A program made the position numbers and the translations under genes. This document shows positions 47,634 to 57,386 of a stretch of 64,000 nucleotides of DNA, one piece after another (position 1 is the first letter of the stretch; each line of letters opens with the position of its first letter). This DNA is from Burkholderiales bacterium (GTDB lineage: Bacteria > Pseudomonadota > Gammaproteobacteria > Burkholderiales > Thiobacteraceae). Under the pieces are notes generated by a model that was given only the letters and a program-made list of their open reading frames with translations, was not told where the DNA came from and made no database searches. The stretch lies in NCBI GenBank assembly GCA_023511995.1, contig JAIMAL010000009.1, positions 32,877 to 96,876 of the forward strand. The letters run 5' to 3'.

Positions 47634-47723
47634 GCGGGCATTCTGCGCAACCTGTCCAGGCTGTTGGAACAGCAGTTCTAGACGGTGGCGGATCTCAACC
47701 GCGACCGCAAGTGGTTCGCCACC
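47634..47723 (+). repeat. 90-bp coding-like repeat, copy 2
   Basis: Same element as the copy at 46,274, with about 12 differences, one of which creates a TAG in the shared frame. It starts 33 bases after the last small gene and runs to the region before the DUF3617 gene. Confidence 0.7.
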
Positions 47724-47815
47724 CCGGCACACTGACGGCGGGTGCGTTTGACCACGCGCATGGCACGGGCGTAGACTTGCCAAGCATGCCAACCACACCG
47801 CCAAGGGGGCTCGTC

Positions 47816-48340
47816 ATGCGTTTTGCCATCGCTCTTCTCGCTTTCGTCCTTGGTTCGCCTGCCTTCGCCGCGCCGACGGATATGCCTCACCGCAAACCGG
47901 GGCTGTGGGAGCTGCGCATGCACAGTCCCGACATGCCACAGCCCATGGTGATGCAGCAGTGCATCGATGAAAAAACCGATGACCTCACGCAGAGCCGGGC
48001 CAAGGGCATGGCGGAGCAGAAATGCAGCAAACAAACCGTGCGCCGGGAAGGCGACAAGGTAATCGGTGAATCGGTGTGCAGCGCCGAGGGTTCCACGATC
48101 ACCACCACCGCCGTGGTTACGGGGGATCTCTCCAAGAGCTACCGCAGCGAAATCACCATGACCTTCTCGCCGCCACTGCGGGGCATGAAGTCTTCCCGGC
48201 AGACGGTGGAGGGCAGATGGCTTGGCCCCTGCCAGCCGGGGCAGCGGCCGGGGGATGTCATCATGCCGGGAATGGGCAGCATGAACATCCCCGAGGTGAT
48301 GAAACACCTTCCCCAGGGCGCGGCGCGGCCACCCCGCTGA
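47816..48340 (+). CDS. Periplasmic DUF3617 protein
   Basis: The 174-residue protein has a signal peptide (MRFAIALLAFVLGSPAFA) and then KPGLWELRMHSPDMPQPMVM, the usual beginning of DUF3617. Conserved cysteine-containing segments follow (QQCIDEKTDD, KCSKQTVRREGDKVIGESVC) and the end WLGPCQPGQRPGDVIMPG. AAGGGGG precedes the ATG at suitable distance. The family is common in Proteobacteria and has no established function. A longer in-frame start is possible but lacks a ribosome site. Confidence 0.88.
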   Translation: MRFAIALLAFVLGSPAFAAPTDMPHRKPGLWELRMHSPDMPQPMVMQQCIDEKTDDLTQSRAKGMAEQKCSKQTVRREGDKVIGESVCSAEGSTITTTAVVTGDLSKSYRSEITMTFSPPLRGMKSSRQTVEGRWLGPCQPGQRPGDVIMPGMGSMNIPEVMKHLPQGAARPPR

Positions 48341-48634
48341 CCAACCCTTCGCGCCGCGAAGGGTGAAACGGCCCCTCAAACGTATTCCTGCTTTCACCCG
48401 CGCCGCACCCGTCCCCTCCCTTCAGAGGAGAGGCGGCGCGTGGTACCCTCTCCCCCTCGCGGCGGCCGGGTGGGCCTTAACCGGATTTTGACCATGAGCC
48501 CGGTCTTGCCCTGCCTGGTGCCCATGCAAGCTGCGCCGCATGCGCGGGATCGCCTGCCGCCGCGAAAGGGGCCACGGCCTCACCATGGCGGAAGCGGTGC
48601 CCAAGATCACACCCCCTCCCGCGAAGGATGAGCG

Positions 48635-48880
48635 ATGATCAAGGTGTTTTATTTCGCTGCGCTGGTCAATGAACTGGGAACGGCCTACGAAGAGATGACA
48701 CTGCCGCCGGAGGTGACGACGGTGGAGAAGCTCATCGAGCATCTGCGCGCCCGCGGCGGCGTGTGGGAAACCACCTTCGGTCGCGGGCTGATGCGCATCA
48801 CCGTGAACAAACAGTTTGCCGAGCTCAGCACGCCCATCGCCAGTGGCGACGAGATCGCCTTCGTCTCGGTGCGGCTTTGA
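48635..48880 (+). CDS. MoaD/ThiS-like beta-grasp protein lacking the C-terminal diglycine
   Basis: The 81-residue protein matches MoaD well: MIKVFYFAALVNELGTAYEE, TVEKLIEHLRARGGVWETTF, ITVNKQFAELSTPIASGDEI. Functional MoaD ends in a Gly-Gly that receives sulfur. Here the last residues are AFVSVRL and the frame stops at once, without the usual PPVxGG. Such a protein could not be activated by MoeB or feed molybdopterin synthase in the normal way. No moaE or other molybdopterin gene is adjacent. It may be a decayed copy or a repurposed beta-grasp protein. Confidence 0.75.
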   Translation: MIKVFYFAALVNELGTAYEEMTLPPEVTTVEKLIEHLRARGGVWETTFGRGLMRITVNKQFAELSTPIASGDEIAFVSVRL

Positions 48881-48898
48881 ACCTCGCCCCGGCGGGCC

Positions 48899-49627
48899 TC
48901 AGAGCACCCGTACGGCGGTGCCGACGCGGAAGCCCAACTGTGTGGCCGCATGGCCCTGGGCGACGGCAATTCCCACCAGCCCAATGCTGTTGCCATACCA
49001 GAAGGGGCGGCCGGGCGGGGCGGCGGAGAAGGTGCGCGCGTGGGGCAGGCGGTAGGTGCCGCACTCGAGCCACGAATCGGGGGCAACACCCGCGGCAGGC
49101 AGGCCGGTGATGCCGTTGCCGTAATGGTCCACGTAGATGATGCGGGGCAGGGGACCGGGGGCAAGGAGCACATCGAGGGCCGGCGCCGGTGTGAGATATT
49201 CCGCTGGCAGGGTCTGCCGCGCCACCCAGGCGGCGATGGGGGCGAACAGGTCCCGACCGTGGAACGAGGCGGAAAGACTCTCCGGCTGCCACACGATGTG
49301 CCAGACCCGTCGCTGCCGGGCCCTTTGCGCCACCACCGACAGCAGGCCGTTGTCCGGGCCGACGAACCAGCGCCCGTCCGCCTGCAGAAGGACGGGGCGG
49401 CGGCTGCCGCCAACACCGGGGTCCACCACGGCGAAAAACACATCCCCCACGGCGAAGCGGGGGGCGAGCGCAGCCAGCAGGTGCGCCCCCGCTTCGATGT
49501 CATAGGCGGGTACCTCGTGGAGGAGGTCGATGACCGCCACACCCGGTGCCTCTCGCTCGAGTACGGCCTTCACCTGGCCCACGTAAAGGTCGGCCGCGCC
49601 GAAATCAGTGAAAAGAAGAATGCTCAT
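48899..49627 (-). CDS. SAM hydroxide adenosyltransferase (DUF62 family)
   Basis: The 242-residue protein belongs to the chlorinase/fluorinase-like family, most members of which split S-adenosylmethionine with water into adenosine and methionine. Motifs are FTDFGAADLYVGQVKAVL at the start, VVDPGVGGSRRPV, VGPDNGLLSVVA, the AdoMet-side HGRDLFAPIAAWVA and YVDHYGNGIT. The ATG is preceded by GGAGGAG; an upstream extension has no similarity. It is convergent with the MoaD-like gene. Halogenation is not expected, but residues cannot prove this here. Confidence 0.88.
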   Translation of the reverse strand: MSILLFTDFGAADLYVGQVKAVLEREAPGVAVIDLLHEVPAYDIEAGAHLLAALAPRFAVGDVFFAVVDPGVGGSRRPVLLQADGRWFVGPDNGLLSVVAQRARQRRVWHIVWQPESLSASFHGRDLFAPIAAWVARQTLPAEYLTPAPALDVLLAPGPLPRIIYVDHYGNGITGLPAAGVAPDSWLECGTYRLPHARTFSAAPPGRPFWYGNSIGLVGIAVAQGHAATQLGFRVGTAVRVL

Positions 49628-49825
49628 GCCGGCTCCTCCGTAAACCCGCCCCTGCCGGGCCGGATGCAGGCTTTTCGCGTCAAGGCTTGCCACCTGCCCG
49701 CCCCGGCGGGGACGGCGGCGGTCCTCCCTGACATAAAACAAGGGGAAGCGTTTCCTCGCCCCCCTCTCCCCTCCGGGAAATGCCGTTTCATCATTCAGGA
49801 GGGCGAAGCGTCATGATCGCAAACA

Positions 49826-49852
49826 AGAAAAAAGCCGGAGGGCGTCCGGCTT
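49826..49852 (-). terminator. Intrinsic terminator after rplQ
   Basis: The reverse strand reads AAGCCGGA, CGCC-type loop, TCCGGCTT and then TTTT, a strong GC stem with a U-run. It lies 25 bases after the rplQ stop and closes the ribosomal superoperon. Confidence 0.85.
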
Positions 49853-49876
49853 CTTCCTGCAGCTTCGTGAGCCCCG

Positions 49877-50266
49877 TTACTCGGCCGCGGGCTCGGCCGC
49901 CGTGGGCTGCGGCCGGTCCAGAAGCTCCACATAGGCCATGGGCGCATTGTCCCCCTGGCGGAAACCGCATTTCAGGATGCGCAGGTATCCGCCAGGCCGG
50001 TTGCGGTAGCGCGGCCCCAGCTCGTCAAAGAGTTTTACCACCATTTCCCGGTCCCGCAGGCGGGCGAAGGCGAGCCGCCGGTTGGCCAGGGTGGGGTTCT
50101 TGCCCAGGGTGATGAGGGGCTCGGCGACCCGGCGCAGCTCCTTCGCCTTGGGCAGCGTGGTCTTGATCGCCTCATGGCGCAGCAGGGCATTGGTCAGGTT
50201 GCGCAGCATGGCCAGCCGATGGCTGCTGGTCCGGTTCAGTTTGCGGTTGCCTAGACGGTGACGCAT
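49877..50266 (-). CDS. rplQ: Large ribosomal subunit protein L17
   Basis: The 129-residue protein starts [20 protein letters not shown] and contains [20 protein letters not shown] and [20 protein letters not shown], all L17 signatures. It sits near the tunnel exit of the 50S subunit. It is the last gene of the alpha operon, directly after rpoA, followed by a terminator. The C-terminal tail is a short Ala/Glu extension. Confidence 0.98.
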   Translation of the reverse strand: MRHRLGNRKLNRTSSHRLAMLRNLTNALLRHEAIKTTLPKAKELRRVAEPLITLGKNPTLANRRLAFARLRDREMVVKLFDELGPRYRNRPGGYLRILKCGFRQGDNAPMAYVELLDRPQPTAAEPAAE

Positions 50267-50292
50267 GGTTGCCTATCCTTCTCGTCTTGTGC

Positions 50293-51282
50293 TTACTTGC
50301 CGTGGCGCTCGAGGCCGGGGGGCGGCCAGTTTTCCAGGCGCATCCCCAGGCTCAGGCCATGGGCGGCCAGAACGTCCTTGATCTCGTTGAGGGACTTGCG
50401 CCCCAGGTTCGGCGTTTTGAGCAGCTCCGTCTCCGTGCGCTGGATGAGATCGCCGATGTAGTAGATGTTTTCCGCCTTCAGGCAGTTGGCCGAGCGCACG
50501 GTGAGTTCCAGATCATCCACCGGCCGCAGCAGGATGGGATCGATGGCCGGCGCCCGGGGCGTTTCGGTGACGGCGGGTGTGCCCTTCAGCTCGGCGAAGA
50601 CGGCGAGCTGATCCATGAGGATGCGTGCGGCGTAACGCACCGCTTCCTCCGGCTCCAGCACGCCATTGGTCTCGATGTCCATGACCAGCTTGTCGAGGTC
50701 GGTGCGCTGCTCGACACGGGCGCTTTCCACCGTGTAGCTGACGCGGCGCACCGGGCTGAAGGAGGCATCGAGGAGGATGTTGCCAATGACATGCTCATGG
50801 TCCTCCACCCGACGGGAGGCCACCGGCTGGTAACCGCGGCCCTGCTCCACCTTGAGCTCCATGCTCAGCTCGGTGTTGCCGGTGATGTGGGCGATGACAT
50901 GCTCCGGGTTGATGATTTCCACATCGTGGGTGGTTTCGATGTCACCGGCGGTGACCACGCCCTTGCCCTTTTTCACCAAGCGCAGGGTGGCTTCGCTTCG
51001 GTTGTGGAGCTTAAAGGCGATGCCCTTCAGGTTGAGCAGGATGTCCACCACGTCTTCCTGCACGCCTTCGATGGCCGAGTATTCGTGCAGCACACCATCG
51101 ATTCTCACCTGCGTGATGGCGTAGCCGGGCATCGAAGAAAGCAGGATACGGCGCAGGGCATTGCCCAGGGTGTGGCCGTAACCGCGCTCGAACGGCTCCA
51201 TCACGACGCGGGCCCGCAGCGGAGACAGTTGCTCCACGTCCACCACACGCGGCTTCAGGAATTCGGTAGCGCTGCTTTGCAT
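50293..51282 (-). CDS. rpoA: RNA polymerase alpha subunit
   Basis: The 329-residue protein begins [20 protein letters not shown] and has the assembly domain with [21 protein letters not shown] flexible linker leads to the C-terminal domain ([20 protein letters not shown], then [14 protein letters not shown]), which binds UP elements and activators. It ends [14 protein letters not shown], a pattern typical of Betaproteobacteria. The place between rpsD and rplQ is canonical. Confidence 0.98.
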   Translation of the reverse strand: MQSSATEFLKPRVVDVEQLSPLRARVVMEPFERGYGHTLGNALRRILLSSMPGYAITQVRIDGVLHEYSAIEGVQEDVVDILLNLKGIAFKLHNRSEATLRLVKKGKGVVTAGDIETTHDVEIINPEHVIAHITGNTELSMELKVEQGRGYQPVASRRVEDHEHVIGNILLDASFSPVRRVSYTVESARVEQRTDLDKLVMDIETNGVLEPEEAVRYAARILMDQLAVFAELKGTPAVTETPRAPAIDPILLRPVDDLELTVRSANCLKAENIYYIGDLIQRTETELLKTPNLGRKSLNEIKDVLAAHGLSLGMRLENWPPPGLERHGK

Positions 51283-51350
51283 GGATGAGTCCTCGTATCT
51301 TTATGGGCAACCCCCGACAATGCACCGGGGTGCCAGAGCGAAAGAAGCGT

Positions 51351-51980
51351 TTACTTCGAGTACAGCTCGATCACGAGATGCTCGTTGATGGTGGCCGGCA
51401 GCTCGGAACGGGCAGGCAGCGCCTTGAACGTGCCCTTGAGTGCCTTGGTATCCACCGAAATCCACTCGGGAAAACCGCGCGCCTCGGCGGCTTCCACGGC
51501 GGCCTTGATGCGCAACTGGTTCTTGGCGCGCTCCGCCACTTCCACCACATCACCCGGCCGCACCAGGTAGGAGGGAATGTTGACCCGCTTGCCATTCACC
51601 AGGATGCCGTTGTGACGCACGATCTGCCGTGCCTCGGCGCGGGAGGCGCCAAAGCCCATGCGATAGGCGACGTTGTCCAGGCGGCTTTCCAGAATCTGCA
51701 GCAGGTTCTCGCCGGTGATGCCTTTGCGGCGGTCCGCCTCGAAGTAATAGCTACGGAACTGGCGCTCCAGCACGCCATAGACGCGGCGCATCTTCTGCTT
51801 TTCCCGCAGCTGCTTGCCATAATCGGACAGCCGGGCGCCGCTTCGCTGGCCATGCTGACCGGGCGCATAGCTGCGGCGCTCGATGGCGCACTTGTCAGTG
51901 AAGCATTTCTCGCCCTTGAGAAACAGCTTCTCGCCTTCGCGGCGACACTGGCGGCATTTGGGATCGGTATTGCGAGCCAC
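51351..51980 (-). CDS. rpsD: Small ribosomal subunit protein S4, zinc-ribbon form
   Basis: The 209-residue protein has the S4 RNA-binding core ([36 protein letters not shown]). Near the N-terminus four cysteines (Cys9, Cys12, Cys26, Cys31; PKCRQCRRE and [11 protein letters not shown]) form a zinc site, the C-plus form. Many Betaproteobacteria I know have the cysteine-poor form, so this version is worth noting. S4 starts 30S assembly and represses its operon in E. coli. Confidence 0.97.
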   Translation of the reverse strand: MARNTDPKCRQCRREGEKLFLKGEKCFTDKCAIERRSYAPGQHGQRSGARLSDYGKQLREKQKMRRVYGVLERQFRSYYFEADRRKGITGENLLQILESRLDNVAYRMGFGASRAEARQIVRHNGILVNGKRVNIPSYLVRPGDVVEVAERAKNQLRIKAAVEAAEARGFPEWISVDTKALKGTFKALPARSELPATINEHLVIELYSK

Positions 51981-51995
51981 GGTGATTCTCCTGAC

Positions 51996-52388
51996 TTAGA
52001 CGCGGCGCTTCTTCGGCGGACGGCAGCCGTTGTGGGGAATGGGTGTCACATCCGCGATCTGGGTGATCTTGAAGCCGACGGCATTGAGGGCGCGGACGGC
52101 GGACTCCCGTCCAGGCCCCGGACCCTTGATGCGCACCTCAAGGTTTTTCACCCCGTATTCCTGAGCTGCCTTACCCGCCGCCTCGGCCGCCACCTGGGCG
52201 GCAAAGGGCGTGGATTTGCGCGAACCCTTGAAGCCGACGCCGCCGGCACTGGCCCAGGCAAGGGCATTGCCCTGGCGATCGGTGATGGTGACGATGGTGT
52301 TGTTGAAGGAAGCGTGGATGTGGGCAATACCCTCGGCCACGTTCTTCTTGACCTTTTTACGCACCCGGGTGGTGGTCTTGGTTGCCAT
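51996..52388 (-). CDS. rpsK: Small ribosomal subunit protein S11
   Basis: The 130-residue protein has [40 protein letters not shown] and the end [12 protein letters not shown]11 lines the platform of the 30S subunit near the mRNA exit. It lies between rpsM and rpsD with short gaps, as expected in the alpha operon. Confidence 0.98.
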   Translation of the reverse strand: MATKTTTRVRKKVKKNVAEGIAHIHASFNNTIVTITDRQGNALAWASAGGVGFKGSRKSTPFAAQVAAEAAGKAAQEYGVKNLEVRIKGPGPGRESAVRALNAVGFKITQIADVTPIPHNGCRPPKKRRV

Positions 52389-52424
52389 AAATGGATTCTT
52401 CCTTTGCGTGTCTTACGGCGAGCG

Positions 52425-52787
52425 TTACTTGCTGGCGCGAATGGCCTTGCGCGGCCCCTTGCGCGTGCGCGCGTTGGTGCGCGTGCGCTGGCCGCGCACA
52501 GGCAGGCCGCGGCGATGGCGCTGGCCCCGGTAGCAGCCCAGGTCCATCAGCCGCTTGATGTTCATCGTCACTTCACGGCGCAGATCGCCTTCCACCGTGT
52601 ACTTGCCCACCTCCTCCCGCAGACGGTCAAGATCACTGTCATTGAGGTCCTTGATCTTGGTGGAGGGGTTCACACCCGCCGCCTCGCAAATCTTGCGGGC
52701 GCGCGAGCGGCCGATGCCGTAGATCGCGGTGAGGGCGATCACGGCATGCTGGTGGTTGGGGATGTTCACCCCGGCGATACGGGCCAT
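52425..52787 (-). CDS. rpsM: Small ribosomal subunit protein S13
   Basis: The 120-residue protein begins [20 protein letters not shown] and includes [20 protein letters not shown] and [21 protein letters not shown]13 is at the head of the 30S subunit and contacts the P-site tRNA and the 50S subunit. It is the first alpha-operon gene after rpmJ. Confidence 0.98.
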   Translation of the reverse strand: MARIAGVNIPNHQHAVIALTAIYGIGRSRARKICEAAGVNPSTKIKDLNDSDLDRLREEVGKYTVEGDLRREVTMNIKRLMDLGCYRGQRHRRGLPVRGQRTRTNARTRKGPRKAIRASK

Positions 52788-52878
52788 TCCGTCACTCCTT
52801 GCAGCAAGCTTTCCGCAAACCGAAAACTGACAATATTAACAACAACCCCGCTCCCGATCAAGGGAGCGCGCGGCCGCT

Positions 52879-52992
52879 TCAGCCCTGGCGCTGCTTGTGC
52901 CGCGGATCGGCGCAAATCACCCGCACCACGCCCTTGCGGCGCACGATTTTGCACTTGCGGCAGATTTTCTTGACCGAGGCTTGCACTCGCAT
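52879..52992 (-). CDS. rpmJ: Large ribosomal subunit protein L36
   Basis: This 37-residue protein reads [20 protein letters not shown] and ends [12 protein letters not shown]. Cys11, Cys14, Cys27 and His32 form a zinc ribbon, so it is the zinc-binding form. The start codon overlaps no other gene, and the position between infA and rpsM is conserved. Confidence 0.97.
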   Translation of the reverse strand: MRVQASVKKICRKCKIVRRKGVVRVICADPRHKQRQG

Positions 52993-53041
52993 GCTTTATC
53001 TCCTTAGTTCGCACCAGGGCGGCGATCGCCCTGGGGCCCAT

Positions 53042-53260
53042 TCATTTCGCGCGGTAGATGATGCGCCCCCGCGACAGGTCGTAGGGGGTGAGCTCCACCG
53101 TCACCTTGTCCCCCGGCAGGATGCGGATGTAATGCATGCGCATCTTGCCGGAGATATAACCCAGAATCACATGGCCGTTTTCCAACTTGACCCGGAAGGT
53201 GGCATTGGGGAGCGTTTCCAGCACCTCCCCCTGCATCTGGATCGTATCTTCCTTGGCCAT
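53042..53260 (-). CDS. infA: Translation initiation factor IF-1
   Basis: The 72-residue OB-fold protein begins [20 protein letters not shown] and includes [20 protein letters not shown] and [18 protein letters not shown]-1 occupies the A-site of the 30S subunit during initiation. It lies between secY and rpmJ, an arrangement common in Betaproteobacteria. Confidence 0.98.
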   Translation of the reverse strand: MAKEDTIQMQGEVLETLPNATFRVKLENGHVILGYISGKMRMHYIRILPGDKVTVELTPYDLSRGRIIYRAK

Positions 53261-53272
53261 CGCCCTGTCCCG

Positions 53273-54598
53273 TCAGCGCACGAGACCGCCTTTGAAGTTC
53301 GCCTTCTTGAGCAGGCTTTCATACTGATGGCTCAGCATGTAGGCCTGCACCTGCGCCATGAAGTCCATGGTCACCACGACGATGATGAGAAGCGACGTGC
53401 CGCCGAAATAGAAGGGCACGTTGTACTTCAGAATCAGGAACTCCGGCAGCAGGCAGATCAGGGTCACATACAGCGCCCCCACCAAGGTGAGCCGCATGGT
53501 GATTTTCTCGATATAGCGGGCCGTCTGCTCCCCCGGCCGGATACCCGGCAGGAAAGCGCCGCTTTTCTTCAGGTTCTCCGCCGTCTCCTTGGGATTGAAC
53601 ACCAGGGCCGTGTAGAAGAAACAGAAGAAAATGATCGCCGCCGCATAGAGGATCACATAGAGCGGCTGCCCCGGGGAGAGCATCCCCGCCACGTCCTTGA
53701 GCCAGCCCAGCTTCTCACTGCTGCCAAACCAGCCGGCCAGGGTGGCGGGAAAGAGAATGATGCTGGAGGCGAAGATGGGCGGAATCACCCCGGACATGTT
53801 GAGCTTCAGCGGCAGATGGGTGCTCTGGCCGGCATAGATGCGGTTGCCCACCTGGCGCTTGGCATAGTTCACGGTGATCTTGCGCTGCCCACGTTCGACG
53901 AAAACCACCAGGTAGGTGACCAGCACCACACCGACGAAAATGGACAGCGCCAGGGGGATGGAGAAGGCCCCGGTTCGCACCAGCTCCAGGGTGCCGCCGA
54001 TGGCCCGCGGCAGGCCGGCGACGATGCCGGCGAAGATGAGGAGCGAAATGCCGTTGCCGATGCCCCGTTCGGTGATCTGCTCACCCAGCCACATGAGGAA
54101 CATGGTGCCGGCGGTAAGGGTGACCACCGTAGTGATGCGGAACATGACGCCGGGCTCCAACACCAGCCCCGGCTGAGATTCCAGCGCAATGGCAATGCCC
54201 AGGGACTGGAAGAGGGCGAGCAGCACCGTGCCGTAGCGGGTGTACTGGGTGATCTTGCGCCGTCCCGCCTCGCCTTCTTTCTTCAGCGCCTCGAGCTGCG
54301 GCGAGACCACGGTCAGGAGCTGCATGATGATGGAGGCCGAGATGTAGGGCATGATGCCCAGCGCCAGCACCGAGAAACGGGACAGGGCACCACCGGAGAA
54401 CATATTGAACATGCCCAGCAGGCCGCTCTGGCTGCCCTCGAAGAGCGCCTTGAGCTGATCGGGATCGATGCCCGGCACCGGGATATGGGTGCCGATGCGG
54501 AACACCACCAGCGCGCCCAGCAAGAAAAGCAGGCGACGCTTGAGGTCGCCCAGCTTGGCACCTGCGAAGGCACCGGCTACACCGCTGGCGAGGGCCAA
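53273..54598 (-). CDS. secY: Protein translocase subunit SecY
   Basis: The 441-residue channel protein has ten membrane helices. Typical segments are [40 protein letters not shown] (plug and lateral gate), [38 protein letters not shown] and [20 protein letters not shown]. SecY forms the Sec channel in the inner membrane and also serves the many Sec-exported proteins of this window. It follows rplO by 9 bases in the spc operon. Confidence 0.98.
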   Translation of the reverse strand: MALASGVAGAFAGAKLGDLKRRLLFLLGALVVFRIGTHIPVPGIDPDQLKALFEGSQSGLLGMFNMFSGGALSRFSVLALGIMPYISASIIMQLLTVVSPQLEALKKEGEAGRRKITQYTRYGTVLLALFQSLGIAIALESQPGLVLEPGVMFRITTVVTLTAGTMFLMWLGEQITERGIGNGISLLIFAGIVAGLPRAIGGTLELVRTGAFSIPLALSIFVGVVLVTYLVVFVERGQRKITVNYAKRQVGNRIYAGQSTHLPLKLNMSGVIPPIFASSIILFPATLAGWFGSSEKLGWLKDVAGMLSPGQPLYVILYAAAIIFFCFFYTALVFNPKETAENLKKSGAFLPGIRPGEQTARYIEKITMRLTLVGALYVTLICLLPEFLILKYNVPFYFGGTSLLIIVVVTMDFMAQVQAYMLSHQYESLLKKANFKGGLVR

Positions 54599-54607
54599 GT
54601 TCGCTCC

Positions 54608-55042
54608 TTACTCGACGATCTTGCCGCCGGCGGCCTCGATGGCCGCCCGCGCACCCTTGGTGACGGCGACACCCTGGACGGTAAGCGGCCGTTCGATGCT
54701 GCCCGAGAGGACGATTTTCGCCGCCCGCGCCCGCGCCGGCACCAGGCCCGCCTGCTTGAGGCTGGCGAGGTCCACGGTATCCCCCGGCAGGGACTTGAGG
54801 GCGTAGAGCATCACTTCCGCCACTTCACCCTTGCTGGGCGAGACAAAACCCCGCTTGGGCAGTCGACGCTGCAACGGCATCTGGCCGCCCTCGAAGCCCA
54901 CCTTGTGGAAGCCCCCGGAGCGGGATTTCTGGCCTTTGTGCCCACGGCCGCAGGTCTTGCCCAGACCGCTGCCGATGCCGCGCCCGACGCGCTTGCGGGC
55001 ACGGTGGGCGCCTGGCGCCGGTTTGATGGTGTTCAGTTGCAT
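54608..55042 (-). CDS. rplO: Large ribosomal subunit protein L15
   Basis: The 144-residue protein begins [20 protein letters not shown], then [20 protein letters not shown] and [17 protein letters not shown], all L15 signatures. L15 takes part in late assembly of the 50S subunit. It starts one base after the rpmD stop. Confidence 0.98.
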   Translation of the reverse strand: MQLNTIKPAPGAHRARKRVGRGIGSGLGKTCGRGHKGQKSRSGGFHKVGFEGGQMPLQRRLPKRGFVSPSKGEVAEVMLYALKSLPGDTVDLASLKQAGLVPARARAAKIVLSGSIERPLTVQGVAVTKGARAAIEAAGGKIVE

Positions 55043-55043
55043 G

Positions 55044-55232
55044 TCAGCCCTCGCACTTCACCAGGTAAGCGACTTTCTTGATCATGCCCCGCACCGCCGG
55101 CGTGTCTTCCAGCTCCACCGTGTGGTGTAGACGGCGCAGGCCGAGACCCCGCACACATTCGCGGTGGGACTTGATGGTGCCGATGGTGCTCTTCACCAGC
55201 GTGACTTTGATTTTTTTGCCGGAGTCCACCAT
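55044..55232 (-). CDS. rpmD: Large ribosomal subunit protein L30
   Basis: The 62-residue protein includes [20 protein letters not shown] then [20 protein letters not shown], as in L30. It lies between rpsE (3 bases before it) and rplO, the canonical place. L30 is a peripheral 50S protein absent from some phyla, so its presence fits Proteobacteria. Confidence 0.98.
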   Translation of the reverse strand: MVDSGKKIKVTLVKSTIGTIKSHRECVRGLGLRRLHHTVELEDTPAVRGMIKKVAYLVKCEG

Positions 55233-55235
55233 GGT

Positions 55236-55742
55236 TCACCCCAGAATCTCTTCCACCCGCTTGCCACGCTTGGCGGCGATGTCGGCCGGCGTGGACTGCT
55301 TCAGCAGGCCGTCGAGGGTGGCACGCACCACGTTGTAGGGATTGGTGGACCCGATACACTTGCACAGCACATCGGTCACCCCCATCACCTCGAACACCGC
55401 ACGCATGGCACCGCCGGCGATGATGCCCGTCCCTTCCGAGGCGGGCTGCATGATCACCTTGGAGGCCCCGTGGTGGCCGATGACCGCGTGGTGCAAGGTC
55501 CCGTTCTTGAGGGGGATCTTCACCATGTTGCGGCGGGCCTCCTCCATGGCTTTCTGCACGGCGACGGGCACTTCCTTCGCCTTGCCCTTGCCCATGCCGA
55601 TGCCACCGTCGCCATCGCCCACCACGGTGAGGGCGGCAAAGCCCAGGATGCGTCCACCCTTCACCACCTTGGTGACGCGGTTCACCGAGATCATCTTTTC
55701 ACGCAGGCCGTCGCCGCGCTCTTCCGTTTCCATCTTTGCCAT
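55236..55742 (-). CDS. rpsE: Small ribosomal subunit protein S5
   Basis: The 168-residue protein contains [40 protein letters not shown] and the C-terminal [21 protein letters not shown]5 supports decoding accuracy and mRNA unwinding in the 30S subunit. The ATG ([10 protein letters not shown]) was taken rather than a TTG two codons earlier, because GGGG lies at better distance. Confidence 0.97.
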   Translation of the reverse strand: MAKMETEERGDGLREKMISVNRVTKVVKGGRILGFAALTVVGDGDGGIGMGKGKAKEVPVAVQKAMEEARRNMVKIPLKNGTLHHAVIGHHGASKVIMQPASEGTGIIAGGAMRAVFEVMGVTDVLCKCIGSTNPYNVVRATLDGLLKQSTPADIAAKRGKRVEEILG

Positions 55743-55754
55743 GTTCAACCCCGA

Positions 55755-56108
55755 TTAGAACTGCAGACCACCTTCCCGGGCCGCTTCCGCCAGGGCCTTC
55801 ACGCGCCCGTGATAGCGATAGCCGGAGCGGTCGAAGGCCACCTTCTCGATGCCCAGCGCCTTCGCTCTTTCCGCAATCAGCCTGCCGACGCGGGCGGCAG
55901 CAGCTACGTTGCCCCCGTTGGGTACCTCGTTGCGCAACGCCTTGTCCAGGGTGGAGGCAGCCGCCAACACCCTGCTTCCAGAGGGATCGATGATCTGCGC
56001 ATAGATGTGGCAGTTGGTGCGGTGCACCGTGAGCCGCACCGCCTTGAGCTCAGCGATTTTGGCACGGGTTTTCCGTGCGCGACGCAGACGAGCCTGTTTT
56101 TTGTCCAT
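55755..56108 (-). CDS. rplR: Large ribosomal subunit protein L18
   Basis: The 117-residue protein starts [20 protein letters not shown], with [13 protein letters not shown] and the end [21 protein letters not shown]18 binds 5S rRNA and anchors it in the central protuberance. It lies between rplF and rpsE. Confidence 0.98.
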   Translation of the reverse strand: MDKKQARLRRARKTRAKIAELKAVRLTVHRTNCHIYAQIIDPSGSRVLAAASTLDKALRNEVPNGGNVAAAARVGRLIAERAKALGIEKVAFDRSGYRYHGRVKALAEAAREGGLQF

Positions 56109-56120
56109 GACGTCAGCCTC

Positions 56121-56654
56121 TTATTTCTTCTTGGTCTCTTTCAGGAGCACCACCTCGTCCGCATAGCGCACGCCCTTGCCCTTGTAGGGCTCGGGCGGAC
56201 GGTAGGCGCGGATTTCCGCGGCGACCTGACCGACCACCTGCTTGTCCGCCCCCTTGAGCACGATCTCGGTCTGGCTCGGCGTTTCCACCTTCACGCCGGG
56301 CGGCATCTTGTGCTCCACGGGATGGGAAAAGCCCAAAGAAAGGGTCAGCGCATCGCCCTTGGCCTGGGCGCGATAGCCCACCCCGACCAGGGTCAGCCGC
56401 CGCTCGAAGCCCTTGGTGACACCGAGCACCATGTTGGCCAGCAGGGCACGCATGGTCCCCGACATGGCATGGGCGGCACGGCCTTCGCCCACCTGTTCCA
56501 CCTTCAGCCGGTCCCCTTCGCGCGTCACCCGGACCGCCGGATGCTGCCGCTGTTTGAGCGTGCCCAGGGGGCCCTTGACGACGATTTCCTCCGCGCCCAG
56601 GGTCACCTCGACCCCGGCCGGGACCTGAATCGGATTCTTTGCGACTCGAGACAT
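56121..56654 (-). CDS. rplF: Large ribosomal subunit protein L6
   Basis: The 177-residue protein begins [20 protein letters not shown] and ends with the L6 signature [17 protein letters not shown] middle [20 protein letters not shown] is also typical. L6 lies at the base of the L7/L12 stalk near the factor-binding site. Position between rpsH and rplR is conserved. Confidence 0.98.
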   Translation of the reverse strand: MSRVAKNPIQVPAGVEVTLGAEEIVVKGPLGTLKQRQHPAVRVTREGDRLKVEQVGEGRAAHAMSGTMRALLANMVLGVTKGFERRLTLVGVGYRAQAKGDALTLSLGFSHPVEHKMPPGVKVETPSQTEIVLKGADKQVVGQVAAEIRAYRPPEPYKGKGVRYADEVVLLKETKKK

Positions 56655-56666
56655 GTGGGTCCCCCG

Positions 56667-57062
56667 TTATGCCACGATGCAGAGGACTTCGCCGCCCACC
56701 CCGGCCGCGCGCGCCATGCGGTCGGTCATCACGCCTTTGGAGGTGGAGACGATGGAAATACCCAGCCCATTCATGACCTTGGGGAGGTCCTTCGCGCCCC
56801 GGTAGATGCGCAGCCCGGGGCGGGAGACACGCTCGATGCGCTCGATCACCGGGCGCCCGGCGTGATATTTGAGGTTGATGGAAAGCTCCCGCTTGCCATC
56901 TATCTCGCGCACGGCGAAATCCTCAATGTAGCCTTCGTCCTTGAGCACTTTGGCGATGGCCACCTTGAGTTTGGACGAAGGCATGGAGACGCTGGCCTTT
57001 TGCGCCCGCTGGGCATTGCGGATGCGGGTCAGCATGTCGGAAATGGGATCACTCATGCTCAT
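56667..57062 (-). CDS. rpsH: Small ribosomal subunit protein S8
   Basis: The 131-residue protein includes [20 protein letters not shown] and ends [20 protein letters not shown] then [11 protein letters not shown]. In E. coli S8 binds 16S rRNA and represses the spc operon through a site near rplE; I cannot place that site here. Two start codons are two residues apart; the first has the better spacing to GGGG. Confidence 0.97.
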   Translation of the reverse strand: MSMSDPISDMLTRIRNAQRAQKASVSMPSSKLKVAIAKVLKDEGYIEDFAVREIDGKRELSINLKYHAGRPVIERIERVSRPGLRIYRGAKDLPKVMNGLGISIVSTSKGVMTDRMARAAGVGGEVLCIVA

Positions 57063-57073
57063 GCTTCAACCCC

Positions 57074-57379
57074 TTACCAGCTGGCCTTGATGACACCGGG
57101 AATCTGGCCCGAGAGGGCGAATTCGCGAATCTTGTTGCGGCTTAGGCCGAATTTCCGGAAATAGCCCCGCGGCCGCCCCGTCAGCGCACAGCGGTTGCGC
57201 AGGCGGACGGGGCTGGCGTTACGCGGCAACTGCTGCAGCTTCATCCGCGCCTCGTAACGCTCCTCGTCGGAGGCCTTGGCGTTGTTGATGATCGCGAACA
57301 GTTCCGCCCGCTTGGCGGCATACTTGGCCACCAGCTTGCGGCGTTTCAGTTCACGGTTCTTGAGTGCTAACTTGGCCAT
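57074..57379 (-). CDS. rpsN: Small ribosomal subunit protein S14, zinc-free form
   Basis: The 101-residue protein begins [20 protein letters not shown] and ends with [20 protein letters not shown] and [18 protein letters not shown]. The long form without the CxxC...CxxC zinc motif is present. The start follows family similarity; 13 extra upstream codons are in frame but overlap the rplE end and lack support. Confidence 0.97.
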   Translation of the reverse strand: MAKLALKNRELKRRKLVAKYAAKRAELFAIINNAKASDEERYEARMKLQQLPRNASPVRLRNRCALTGRPRGYFRKFGLSRNKIREFALSGQIPGVIKASW

Positions 57380-57386
57380 GGCAACC

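Noticed and set aside
55164..57164. Long plus-strand frames opposite ribosomal genes, including one of 666 codons
   Set aside because: The minus-strand ribosomal genes are certain and the opposite frames carry no family signal.
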